Source: Bactrocera neohumeralis (lineage: Eukaryota; Arthropoda; Insecta; Diptera; Tephritidae). Taken from it: a stretch of DNA of 64,000 bases. Of this stretch, positions 34,765 to 46,300 are shown in pieces. A program made the translations under genes and the position numbers. The notes under the pieces are model-generated. The model had not been told where the DNA came from. It was given only the letters and a program-made list of their open reading frames with translations, and searched no databases. The stretch's first letter is position 1, and each line of letters starts with the position of its first letter. The stretch covers positions 12,610,144-12,674,143 of the forward strand of contig NC_065920.1 in assembly GCF_024586455.1 (NCBI RefSeq), written 5' to 3'.

Positions 34765-35580
34765 TTTAAGCTTTGCTGGCGTCTGCTGATGATATTGATA
34801 TCAGTGGCCTCAAAAATCGCGTTCTGCTTTCTCCAGACTGGATAAGGTAGCGAATCATATAGGTCTGGTAGTGAACGAGGGCAAGTCGACTTATCTCCTG
34901 TTATCAAACAAACAGACGTCGCACTCGCGACTTGGCTCCCACGTCACTGTTGACAATCATAACTATGAAGTCGTAGATAATTTCGTCTATCTTGGTACCA
35001 GTATTAACACCAACAGCAACGTCACCCTCGAAATCCAATGCAGAATAACTCTTGCCAACAGGTGCTACTTCGGACTGAATAGGCAATTGAGAAGTAAAAT
35101 CCTCTCTCGACGAACAAAGACCAAATTCTACAAGTCACTCATCATCCCCGTTCTGTTTTCTGGAGCAGAGCATGGACGATGACAACATCTGATGAGTCGA
35201 CGATAAGAGTTTTCGAGAGAAAGGTTCTGCGGAAGATTTATGGTCCTTTGCGCATTGACTACGGCTAATATCGCATTCGTTGAAACGATGAGCTGTATGA
35301 GATATACGACGACATTGACATATGTAGTTCAGCGAATTAAGAGACAGCCGCTGCACTGGCTAGGTCATTTTGTCCGAATGGATGAAAACACTCCAGCTCT
35401 GAGAGAAGCAGAGGAAGAGGAAACCCTCCACTTCGTTGGAAAGACCAAGGGGAGAAGGACTTGGCTACACTTGGAATCGCCAATTGGCGCCAAATATCGA
35501 AAAGGAAAAGCGACTGTTGTGCTGCTGTTAACACGGCTCTAACCGTGTAAGCCGTGTCTACGCCAATAAAGCAGAAGAAA
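34765..35580 (+). mobile_element. RTE-like LINE 3' half (reverse transcriptase end to tail)
   Basis: Starts at the reverse-transcriptase active site, where LLASADDIDI stands in place of YADD. It continues with NEGKSTYLLLSNKQTSHS, VYLGTSINTNSNV, RITLANRCYFGLNRQLRSK, FERKVLRKIYGPLRI and LHWLGHFVRMDENTPALREA, then ends GTGTCTACGCCAATAAAG with a GAAG tail. An AAG-rich tail in place of poly(A) suits RTE-type LINEs. Frame breaks at about 35180 and 35265 inactivate it. It is the reference copy for four related fragments in this window. Confidence 0.8.
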
Positions 35581-37120
35581 GGCAAATACTTACGCCAATT
35601 GCAACGGAATTTATTAAATAAAAGAAAATCGTGAAATATTTTTGAAAATTTTTTATTAACCGTTTTATTTAAATAATAATTCTATGGAGTTCCCTTTCGA
35701 AATAAACTCTTGTGATTACAATTTTATTTAATTCAATAGTTGTTTTTGTAATTGTTAGTTGTTTTTATTCTTTAAATATTTTTGTTTCATGTTTGCTTTA
35801 ATAGAAGTACTGTACTTGTTGTTGTTTGTTTATTATAATTTTTTAATTTTATTTTAATTTGTTATCTTTTATAATTTTTATTTTATTTTTAAATTAATAT
35901 TTTATTGATTTTTATTTATTTTTGTAATCAAATAAATGTTTTAGAGTTGCCAACGCTTCGCTTTCAGTTTTCTTCACTATTTTTTACGAACATTACTGTT
36001 TATTATCATTTATTATATATATAGTATTGTATGTATATATCATTTTAATGCCTTACTAATATAATTTTCAATTCGAGTTTCATTTTTGTTGTTGTTTTTT
36101 GGTTTTGTAATTTGTATAATTTCCATTTCATTTCATATGTATTATTTACTGTTATATGTACTGCTTTAGGCAAGATGGCATACATATGGATGTATGTATG
36201 TATAGTCTGTATGTTCATATGTATATATGTATGTATGTTTGTTGTTGTTATTTCTCAACCTTTTGCAGTACGAAAAGTCAAATTTCGCTCCTCAAATAAA
36301 ATTTATGTAATTCAAACAACTCGCTACTTTCTCATATACCATAGATGTATGTATGAATATATGTATGTATGTCAGTACTCGCTAACATTTTGTTGTATTT
36401 TTTGTTATATAATTACATAATTAATTCCTTCGCTAAATACTCGCAAACTGCAACAGTATTTTAATTCATATGTCTGTACGTGTATGCATGTGTGTGTGTG
36501 TGTGGCTGTGTATGTTTGCATGTATGTATGTATATAAGAGTTGTTAAGTAAAGATTTTGCGAAATAGAATAGGCTAATTAATAATTGAAGTCTACAGCAT
36601 TAAGACGCTTGCCTTACTACGCTAAATATTATTAATTTAGTTTTTGTTTTTGTTTTAGTTTTTGTATGTAGGTATATGCTTGTTTAAATTTAATAAAAAC
36701 TACTACAAGGCAACAAAATGGCTTCATATTAGTATATATGTAGATTTTGTGGATGTCAATACATATGTATGCATGTATGCATATACATATATATATGTAC
36801 ATCTGCATGTAAGTATGTATGTAAATAGCGTGTAATTAACTAACTTTAGCTCAAAAAGTGGGCAGCACACAAAGGAGTCGGGGGGCGTCTAGTTACATAA
36901 ATATTCTAATAATAAGAAAATTCAATAAAAACAAATGCAAGTGTTGTTGCAGCAGAATAATGGCGAATCCATATAGTAAATAGTACATAATAACACTTAT
37001 AAATTTAATGGCAGACCAGAGGGGGGCAGTTGTTCGGTTCACGTGTGGTGAGCGCTTCGAAATACACTACATGTTTAATTACTAATTAATTAATAACAAG
37101 TGTAATTAATGGCGACGAAA
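35581..37120. other. Intergenic, AT-rich, no gene
   Basis: Contains TATG/GTATG microsatellites at 36.19-36.24, 36.35, 36.48-36.53 and 36.76-36.82 kb. No coding signal. Confidence 0.5.
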
Positions 37121-38577
37121 TTAATTTTACAAAAACAACAAAAATAGTAACAAAAGCACATTTAGAAATGCTTCGGTTATGCTTTCGATTCGGTCGCAGC
37201 AACGATTTGCTGCAAAGTTTACACAGAAGTGCTTTTGGGCCAGTAGAGAAGTGATTCTAAAGGCTTTTTTGAGGAAAATCAAAAAAAAGTGCAAACAATA
37301 TACATATATTTTTCTTAAAAAAAACTTAAGAAAATTAAAAAAAAAAAACATGTATAAAAATAAATTTTTTTGATTTAAAAAATATTTTTAAAAGAAAAAA
37401 GACAAAAATAGTTAAAAACAATATTAAAAAATTTGGAAAAATCTTTTTCTTTTAATTTTCTCAATTTTTTTTATTAAAAAAAAATGTTAAAAGAAAAAAC
37501 AAAAAAAAATTAAAAATTTATTAAAAATAATATTAAAAAAATTTAAATATTTAAAAAATATTTTTTGTTTTTATTTAAGAAATTTTTTTAATAAATTTTT
37601 TTGATTTTCTTTCTTGATCTTTGCTCTTTTCAAATAATATATGTACATATGTTTAACATGAAAACAATAATAATTAAGTTTTATGCGAAAGAACAAAGGA
37701 TATAACGGTGTTGAAAAAGTGAGATTTTTTGGTTTGACAATTAAAAAATAATTTATAATTTGAAATGTTTATGAAAAACAATTTTTATTTTGAACAAATT
37801 TAAAAATAATTTAAAAATAAATAGTTTGAATAGAAATTTTTTTCTTAAAAAAAAAATTAAATTTTTTGAAATAGTTTAAAAAATAAAATTTTTTCTTAAA
37901 AAAAATGATTTTTTTTTAAATAGTTTAAAATAGATACATACATACATTCATATGTACATACATATATTAAATTTTGTTTTAGAAAAAAATTAAGGAAAAA
38001 TGTTAATCTTTCTGAAATGTTTTCAAATATTTTAGTTTTTGTTTAAAAAAAAATGTAAAGCAAAAATTTAATTAAGAAATATTTTTTCGTGAAGTAATAG
38101 TAGTAGTACAATATTTAAAATTTTGTTTAAAAAAAAATATAGAAAAAATTTAATTTTTTTTGAAACATTTCAAATATTTCGATTTTTGAAAACATTTTTT
38201 ATGAAGTAGTTCAAAATGCAGAGGTTTTAGTTTTTGCAAAAAATTAAGGCAAAAATTAAAAAAAAATATGAAAGACTTTTAAATATATTCATACATTATT
38301 GTTTTTGAAAAATGTAAAGAAAAAATAAAAAAAAAAATTATTTATTTATTAAATAATTAAAAACATACAATTTCATTTTTTTTATTAAAAAAAAATTAAA
38401 TCATTTTTGAAGTAGTTTCAAATATTTTTTTTTTTTTAATTTAAAAAAAAATTGAAAAACAAAATATTTGTATATGAAATATTTTAAAATATATAATTTT
38501 TTTGATTAAAAAAAATTTTTTAAATAAAAAAAAAATGAAAAAGAAAATAAAAAAAAATTGATAGAGAACATTTTTTT
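37121..38577. repeat. A/T-rich low-complexity block
   Basis: Dominated by AAAAAAATTAAA and TTTTTT tracts. Words such as GAAATAGTTTAAAA and AAAAATTTAATT recur at irregular spacing, suggesting a degraded simple array like the one at 17.9-19.7 kb but without a clear period. Confidence 0.6.
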
Positions 38578-38880
38578 TGACATTTGATCGATAAGTTTGT
38601 ATGGCAGCTATATATTATAGTGGTCCGATCTGAACAATTTCTTCGGTGATTGTAGCCATGTCTTAGACAATAATGCATTCAAAATTTCTGGAAGATATCT
38701 CGCAAAATGAAAAAGCTTTCCATACAAGCATTTTATACCGATGGTTCAGTTTGCATGACAGCTTTATCTTATAGTGGGCTGATAATGGCGATTTCGACAA
38801 ATGAGTAACTTCTTGCGGAGAAAAGAATGTGTGTAAAATTTCGGTTCAATAACTCGAAAACTGAGGGACTAGGTCGAACA
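38578..38880 (-). repeat. Dispersed TATACCC/GATATC repeat, middle part
   Basis: On the + strand it reads TTTGTATGGCAGCTATAT, GGTCCGATCTGAACAATTTC and GAAGATATCTCG, which is the family in reverse orientation. It lies in the region beyond the eys stop codon. Confidence 0.75.
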
Positions 38881-40163
38881 ATCGACTCAGCTTGTCACAC
38901 TGATTGTTTTTGCATATACCTTATAGGGTTACCGGGTTTTTTTATGGATGTTACGAACCTTGAAATTGCTTGTTTTTTATCACTTAAGGATCCTCTGCAT
39001 AAATTTGAAAGCAAATCGGAGCGGTGATCTAATCGGCAACATAGCCAACATTTCAATGTAAGCATATTTAATAGACGCAAATTCAACAACAACAAAAGTA
39101 TTCATACAATAAAATTGTTTAAATAATTGATTAAAGCGTGAGAGAAATGCGCATAACTAACTGTAAATATAACGAATTAGCAATAATGTTTATCCATATA
39201 TAAATATTGAGTAGTTCGTTTTCGTAAATAGATAGTATATGCTGTTAGTCCTTAGTGTCCTCACTAGTTCAACATTCTTACGCAGCAATATTCCGCCATT
39301 GACTTAAACATGTGTACATATGTATCTATTTATGTACTATATAAGTTTATATGTAGGTATATCACTAAATATATGAGAGAGGAAAGTCCATAGCAACTCG
39401 TTTTGTAAAATTCAATCAGTTTTGTTTTTAGCCTTTTTTTTGTTTTTTTTCGGTCTGCTCTTTGCTCACTTATACATTTTTTTTAAATATACTACTAAAT
39501 TTAATTTCAAAAACGTCTGATTCTTATTGTGTTTTTTGTTGTTTTCTGTTTTGCTTTACAATCTAAAATTTTTAAAATTTCATTTCTCAATTTTATTGTG
39601 TTCCTTAATATGTTTTTGGTTTGTTTGTTTTGGTTTTTTATAAAATTTACAAAATTAGTTTTTGGTTTTGTTTTTAGTTTCTTATCATTTCAGTATTATT
39701 TATTTTCCTCAATGCAACATTTTTATTTATTATAATTTATTAAATATTTTTATTAATTTTTAAATATTTATTTTTGTAATATTTGTATTTATTTTTTAAA
39801 TTTATTTTCATTAATTTTTAAATATTTATTTTTTGTTATTATCTTTTATATTATTTATTTATATTAATTTTCTTCATTTTTGCTTTTAGTTTAACTTTAT
39901 TGAGTTTAAGTTCTGAGCATTTTCGCTCTTTAAACACCCACAAGCATACATACATAACTGCTTACAATAGTTTACGCTCTTTTACTCTCTCCACTCTCGT
40001 TTGCTCCACTCATTTTAATAAAATAAACACAATTTTTAAGCTTTCCTAATGTTCTCGTATGTATGTATGTATGTCTGTTTGTTTGTGTTGTTGTTTTAAT
40101 AATTTTTTATACCGAAGATTTATAATCTCTCTTGTGTTGTTGCTACACATCATCTTCTCGCTC
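38881..40163 (-). other. Presumed eys 3' untranslated and downstream region
   Basis: Directly downstream of the eys stop on the - strand. TTTATT at 39896-39901 reads AATAAA on the - strand about 265 bases past the stop and is the nearest plausible poly(A) signal; several others follow in the T-rich stretch to 39.5 kb. No further coding. Confidence 0.4.
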
Positions 40164-40351
40164 CTATACAATCATTGGTTCATCTCCATGTAGATCACAC
40201 GAGCCAATATTCTCGCCTTTGTAAGCTGAAAAATCGGTTATAACGGCAGTTGGTTCGGCACCGAATTGTATATCCTGCAGACAGCCTTTGAAGGGTTCGT
40301 TGAAGCGACCGAGTGTGCGTACACTAACCAGTTCTTGGTTCGGGAAGCCAC
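40164..40351 (-). CDS. eys: eys terminal exon: end of LamG-4 and stop
   Basis: Acceptor CACCGCAG|GTGGC. Encodes GGFPNQELVSVRTLGRFNEP, FKGCLQDIQFG and ends GENIGSCDLHGDEPMIV with TAG at 40166-40164. A conserved-looking acidic tail follows the last LamG cysteine. Confidence 0.88.
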
Positions 40352-43300
40352 CTGCGGTGAGAAGAGCAGAAAAATAGGGTTTAAAGACATTCTTAATAAT
40401 AACAATAAATTGTAAAAAAGTATCTGTACGAGTATATAAAAAAGTTTAAAATATTTATAAATTAGTTTAACAAAGTCAATAAAAATGACTGTAAACAGCA
40501 TTGAGGGAATCGAAGTGGATCCCCATTTTTTTTTATCATCCAAGATCTATCAACTCCGTGACATTCTTTGAAAAACAGTAAAAAAATAACAGCAACAAAC
40601 AAAAATTTGGTTTTGTGAGGTTATAGTGAACTGATACACGACTTTTGCTGATTTGATGGTGTCAACGAGGACGATAATTGCTGGTGCTACGATGCTGGCG
40701 AACTCAAGGTAGTGAAATATATGGTGAATTAAAATGCAGACTGAAAACCCGCAAATGGTTCTGGAGCTGATGATGTTGATGGTGGTTGAGAAATTGCTTG
40801 TAGAAAATGTTTTGTCATCGAATTACCGAAAGTTGTTTCATAACCTAAAGTTCTGAGATTTACGTCATAGAAACCAAACCAAGTAATTTCGTCTGATGAC
40901 AAAAGCTGACCTTATTGAATTTTTCCTGCCGTCAACTTCACACTTAACGGCTTTACCGTTATATATTCCAAGAGCTGATATAGTGCGGCTTGTTTGAGAT
41001 TTTTCCTTATAGTTTTCGTTTGGTGCCCTATCGAAGATGGAAGATCTAAAACAGGGTTTATATACCGTTACCGTTTTGTTATCAAAAAGGTAAAAGTGAA
41101 GTTCAAACAAGTTCAATGTGTTCATCGAACGTTAATGCCCAAATTTGTTTGCGAAATTTCGATCCGAAAATTTCCGTTTTAAGGATGCATCGACTCTTAA
41201 AGCCGATCAATAGAAAACGTGTTGCGTTTGAAGCTCGTGATCTCGGCCAAAAGGTACTACTTCGGACAATCGGTGGGCAATAGAGAAATAAAGTCCTTTC
41301 TCGTCGAACAAAAGCAAAACTCTATACGTCATTCATTATTCCCGTCCTGCTATATGGTGCAAAGGCATGGACGATGGCAATATCTGATGCGTCGACGTTA
41401 CGAGTTTTCGAGAGAAAGGTTCTCCAGAAGATTTATGCTCCTTTGCGCGTTGGCCACGGCGAATACCGCATTCTATGGAACGATGAGCTGTATGAGATAT
41501 ACGACGACATTGACATAATTCAGCGAATTTAAAGACAGCAGCTACGCTGGCTAGGTCATGTCGTCCGAATGGACTTGAAAAAGATATTCTTCAAAAAATA
41601 AATGCCAAAGAATGTTTTTGTCGAATGATAATAAACATTCCCCATTAAATTTCTGTTTCTGTATTTTTTGTAAGTAGTGAGCCTTGAAATGAATCACCCT
41701 TCATTATTATAATTTCTTCAGTGAAAACTAAAAATCGAAGAACTTTTTTAACGTCTTTGTATAATTATCGGTTACAACGAGTGGCGATTGTAAAAAGCAG
41801 TCTAAAAGCATTAATTTACATGGACCTCTTCCACCTAGAGCGCTTCATATCCTTCCTCTTAGTAAGCACCACTTTGATCTGCACGAAATAGTAAACCCTT
41901 TAACACTTATCCGAGACATCGACCACACCAAGAATACTAATAATCAACAGTGCATTTCAACAATTCAACAACATGTGAGTTCAAACCGGATTTGAGTCGC
42001 AACCAGCTCGTTACCTGTTACCTGTTTCAAGCAACTAAACGCCGAACAGCTGTTTGCTTAGTCAGCGCTCTCGCGCCGGTAGAGTGCTTGTCAATGTAGA
42101 GAGCGCGAACTAAATGTGTATATACTCGTACAACAACAACACGATTACAAAGTGTTCTTTTTTTACGGACGAGCTCAGCACGACTTTTAAGGCAGGTTTG
42201 TATGTAGTTTGTCTGCGCCGCTCACCTTTCGCCACGAATTCTGTGTGTCGGCGCGTGTGTTGAAGAGCGTGCAAATGAATTAGCAAACACGGGACTAACG
42301 CAAAGAAGTCGCATTAACAGTGCAAAGACGAAGCTGTATACAAAACCCATATAAGTAAGTTAGACTTAGATTGCGAGACAAACTAGTACGAAGTCAGACG
42401 GCTAAGCAATTGTCGGCGCAGTGACTGGGATAAGCGCAGTTTGAGAACGTCACATGAAAAGAGGGACGGCAAACGAATGTATAAACGCAGCTTAAATTGT
42501 AGCTAGATTCTAGAAGATACATTCGTCATGGCGATTATACGTTTATGGTGAAAAAGCGCTTAAAAAACAACAGTTAATAAAACAACAACGCGCTGAAAAC
42601 CCCGTACAACAACAAGCCGCGCAGCAAAGCAAATAAAGTCGCGAGCGCGAGCAGTGATCGTGAGCGCTCTGGCTGTCTGGCTTTGCTGTCTCGCAGTTGG
42701 TTGTGTGTAGCGCCAAAGAAAACACGAAAACGTAGAATGAAAAGTTCAAGAAACAGTGCAGATCAGCAAGTTGGCCAAAGTTGGTCGGGTTAGTACAGCA
42801 GTGCGGTCGGTGACGCGCGTTCGGTGGTACGTCGGTTGGCGTTCAAAAAATTATTGTTTACTGTCGCTTGAGCTCAGTTGGGTCGTGTTGCAAGTGCAAA
42901 GACTTAGTGTAACGCGGGTGAAGCAGGAGGAGAGAGTACAGAAAATAATTTAAAAAAAGAAGACACCGAAAGTTAATAAATTAAAAAAGTTAATAAAATA
43001 AGTAGGTGAGAAGTGTAAAAAAGTGAATGAAAACCGTGTGGCCCTTTTCGCAGCGACTTTCGTGAAATATAATACCAACAACACAAGCAAGCGAAAATCT
43101 TAACAAAAAAGTGGCTTAAGCGAATTGCAAAAGTGGCCGCAACAGCAAAAACACCAAAAACACAACAAAGTACGCTGGTGTGGCAGCCAAGGAAGCGCAG
43201 TGCAGTGAAGGGCGGGCGGTGAAGTAAAGTGCAGAAAAGTGCAACACAAGTGAATGTGCGCAGCCGTCTTGCGTCGCCAGTCGGCCGTGTGCGCTTTTTG

Positions 43301-46300
43301 CCAAGTAGCAATTGATTATTGCTTTTGTTATTGTTTTTTTTTTTTTTTTGTGAGTTTTGCTGCAGTTTGCGGTTTTCATTAGCGAAGTCGCTGATCGATC
43401 GTCGATAAACGGCGCTGCCGGCGACAAGCGCGTAAATTGCAATAAGCCAAAAGCAAATAGCAACAAACAACACGTTGCGAGCTGCGAGCGACGACGGACG
43501 ATTGCTAAGCGTCGAAGACGTTGCCAAAAAACGCATAAAAATCTGCAATGAAAGGCTTTTAGCTTTCAGCATTTAGCATTTAGCTTTCGGCTTTCCGCTG
43601 CTTTCGAACAATAACGCTGAGAGTTTGCGTGAATAAACACTTAAAAAACGGCAGACGAACAGCCAAACAAAGGAGATTTGAATATTAATGACAACTTTCT
43701 AACTTTACGAACTTTGTTGGCTCGTAAAGTTAAAGTTGCAGTGCGCGTGTCGGAATTTTCGTCACCTGTACGCTGGAGACGAGGTAAGCAGCGCGACAGT
43801 TGTCAATAAAGTGACTGTCACTAACACATATACACGAACTTACTATAAATCTTAGCTGATGCTTAGCATTGATGGATTTGATTTTGTTGGTTTTTTTTAA
43901 ATTTTTTTGTTGAATGTGAAATGCTTGATTTGCCGGTTGACAGCGAAAAGTGCGCAGCAGGCGAGGTAGAAAGGCTATAAAACTCTGATTTCGCTGGCGA
44001 AAGATATTTCTAATAAAATCTTATACAAAGAGACTTTGTGAAAATATACATATGTACATATACATAGTATGCTGGTATAATCTGTTGGTTGAATGCGCTA
44101 TTGATTAATCGGACGAGTCTTAAATCTGGCTTGATGTCACTCGCTGTCAATGTGATAGATTTCGCTGAGATGATGGTCTTTATGGACGCGAATTTCTTTA
44201 CTTTTTCTAATTATAACTCCTTGACTTTCAAAATTTGTGTAAGTGTTCCCATTGATCTTTCACATTGTCCTTAGAAACATTGAGGCAATATACATATGTA
44301 CATATGCATTCTTCTTCTGTTTTACTGGCGTAGACACTGCTTTCGCAGTTATAGCCGAGTTTACAACCATGCACCTGTCGTTTTTCCTTTTCGCTGTATA
44401 GCGCCAATTGGAGATTCCAAGCGAAGCCAGGTTTCTCCACCTGGTCTTTTCAACGGAGTGAAGATCTACCTTTTCTTCTACTTCCCCCGGCGGTTACTGC
44501 TTCGAATATTTTCAGAGCTGGAGTATTTTCATCCATTCGAAGGACATGACCTAGTCAGCGTAGCCGCTGTATCTTAATACGCTGAATTATGTCAATGTCG
44601 TCGTATATCTTGTACAGTTCATCGTTATATCGACTGCGGCATTCGCCATTGTCAATGCGCAAAGGACCATACATCTTCCTCAGAACCTTTCTCTCGAAAA
44701 CTCGTAATGCACCATACGAGGATGATGAGTGACTTGTAGAATTTGGTCTTTCTTCGTGTAGAGAGGACTTTACTTCTCAATTGCCTACTGAGTCCGAAGT
44801 AGCACCTGTTGGCTAGAGTTATTCTGCGTTGGATTTCGAGGCTGGCATTATTTGGTGTAAATACTGGTTCCGAGATAGACGAAATTATCTATGACTTCAA
44901 AGTTATGACTGTCAACAGTGACATGGGAACCAAGTCGCGAGGGCGACGACTGTTTGTTTGATGACAGGAGATATTTTATCTGGCTCTCGTTCACTAAAAG
45001 CAGAACTAAGTGCGCGGTGGCATGCAGTATATGTAGCGGCTGTATATATGCTGGGTTTCAGGTCACAAATTAATTCTAGGAAACGAAATAGCTGATGAGA
45101 TTTGCCAAAAGTGTCATCCGTCCGAGGTTAGACTCTTCCGAGTGGTATTAAACGAAACATAACTTTTAAAAATCTCTAGAAAGTCGGACAAAATATAGTA
45201 TACTACCTTATTTTATAGAATTTGGAGACTAGTTAAATGTTTTTGGATAATTTTTGTTCTAATAACTGAGACTGACTAACTAAGCCCAAAAAAAACGAGC
45301 TTGACAAACCGCTACCGAACATAAATGTAAAATTAAAAGTAATTATACTTTGAATAAATTTCCACTCACCCAAATAGAAGACATCCTCGTAGGTGATTGA
45401 TGGTTCCTTACCACGTCGTGCCGCAAACGAGCGTCGCGTCGTTAACACTGTTCGTTGTGTGGTTGCTGCTAACGCAGCAGCTGCCGCGTCCAGCACCTTC
45501 TCTGAGAATATCACTTCACCATCCAATTGCAACTCCAAACGATTGCGATCCATTATGACCTTTGCCAAGTGCCAACTGCCATCCGCAATGAAGCCGGTCG
45601 ATGGCATCTCCACGGTATCATTATTGGAATCTAACAAATTGCTAGCCATTTTCAGGTGACCGTTCTCTAAGCCTAAGCCCAAAAATTTATTACGATCGTG
45701 CTCGCTCCACAGCAGCAGGCCGTCGGGTTCGATGCTGGAGAAATTCAGCGAAACTTGAATGGCTTCACGTGGTCGGACATACATGGATGGGCCGCGACGT
45801 TTGTCTTTCATCGGTATGCGGGGCGGCGGCAAGATCAGGTAACTGTTTCCACGGAAGCTTGGCGTTGTGGGCTTACTCATGGCTGGCGCAGCAAATGGGC
45901 GGCCGAAGAAATGTTGGAGAATATGGCAGAAAAATCAAAGACACGTAGCAGGAAGTGGCGTAAGCGAATGCGTTAAATGAAAGAAAGCGAGAAGTAAAAG
46001 TAATCATTGTAACGGTTATGATTGCTAATGTAAAGCATAGATTTTTTTAATTAAATGTTTCCAGTAATTCACGTGTAGATATATTTGCTTTTAATTATGT
46101 GGTTAGTAAAGTGTGTCTTATATGAAGGAGGGTATAATTATAAACAGACTTATTTTTTTATTTCCTTTAACTCTTGCGTACCGTCGCCGATATGCGACTT
46201 TTGATGCTTTTCGATATGCCCAGTAGGAAATGATAGGCTTGATATTTTCTGTACACTGTATATCAAAACGGGAATATAGAGTTTGCACGAAGTTTGTAAC

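Noticed and set aside
37121..37373. Lys/Phe-rich open frames in the A/T-rich block
   Set aside because: Pure products of poly-A/T runs (KKKNKFF-type); no coding signal.
40238..40543. 101-codon - strand frame across the last eys exon
   Set aside because: Wrong frame. The phase-consistent reading of 40351-40164 gives the LamG-4 end and a stop; this longer frame runs through the splice acceptor into the intron.
42973..43572. 199-codon open frame on the - strand in the eys intron
   Set aside because: Cys/Phe/Leu-rich composition with runs of Lys/Asn from an A/T tract; matches no family I know. The + strand leader-like texture explains the absence of stops better.
45698..45976. Open frame antisense to the eys LamG-4 exon
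   Set aside because: A shadow of the true - strand exon, whose translation is clearly a laminin-G domain.
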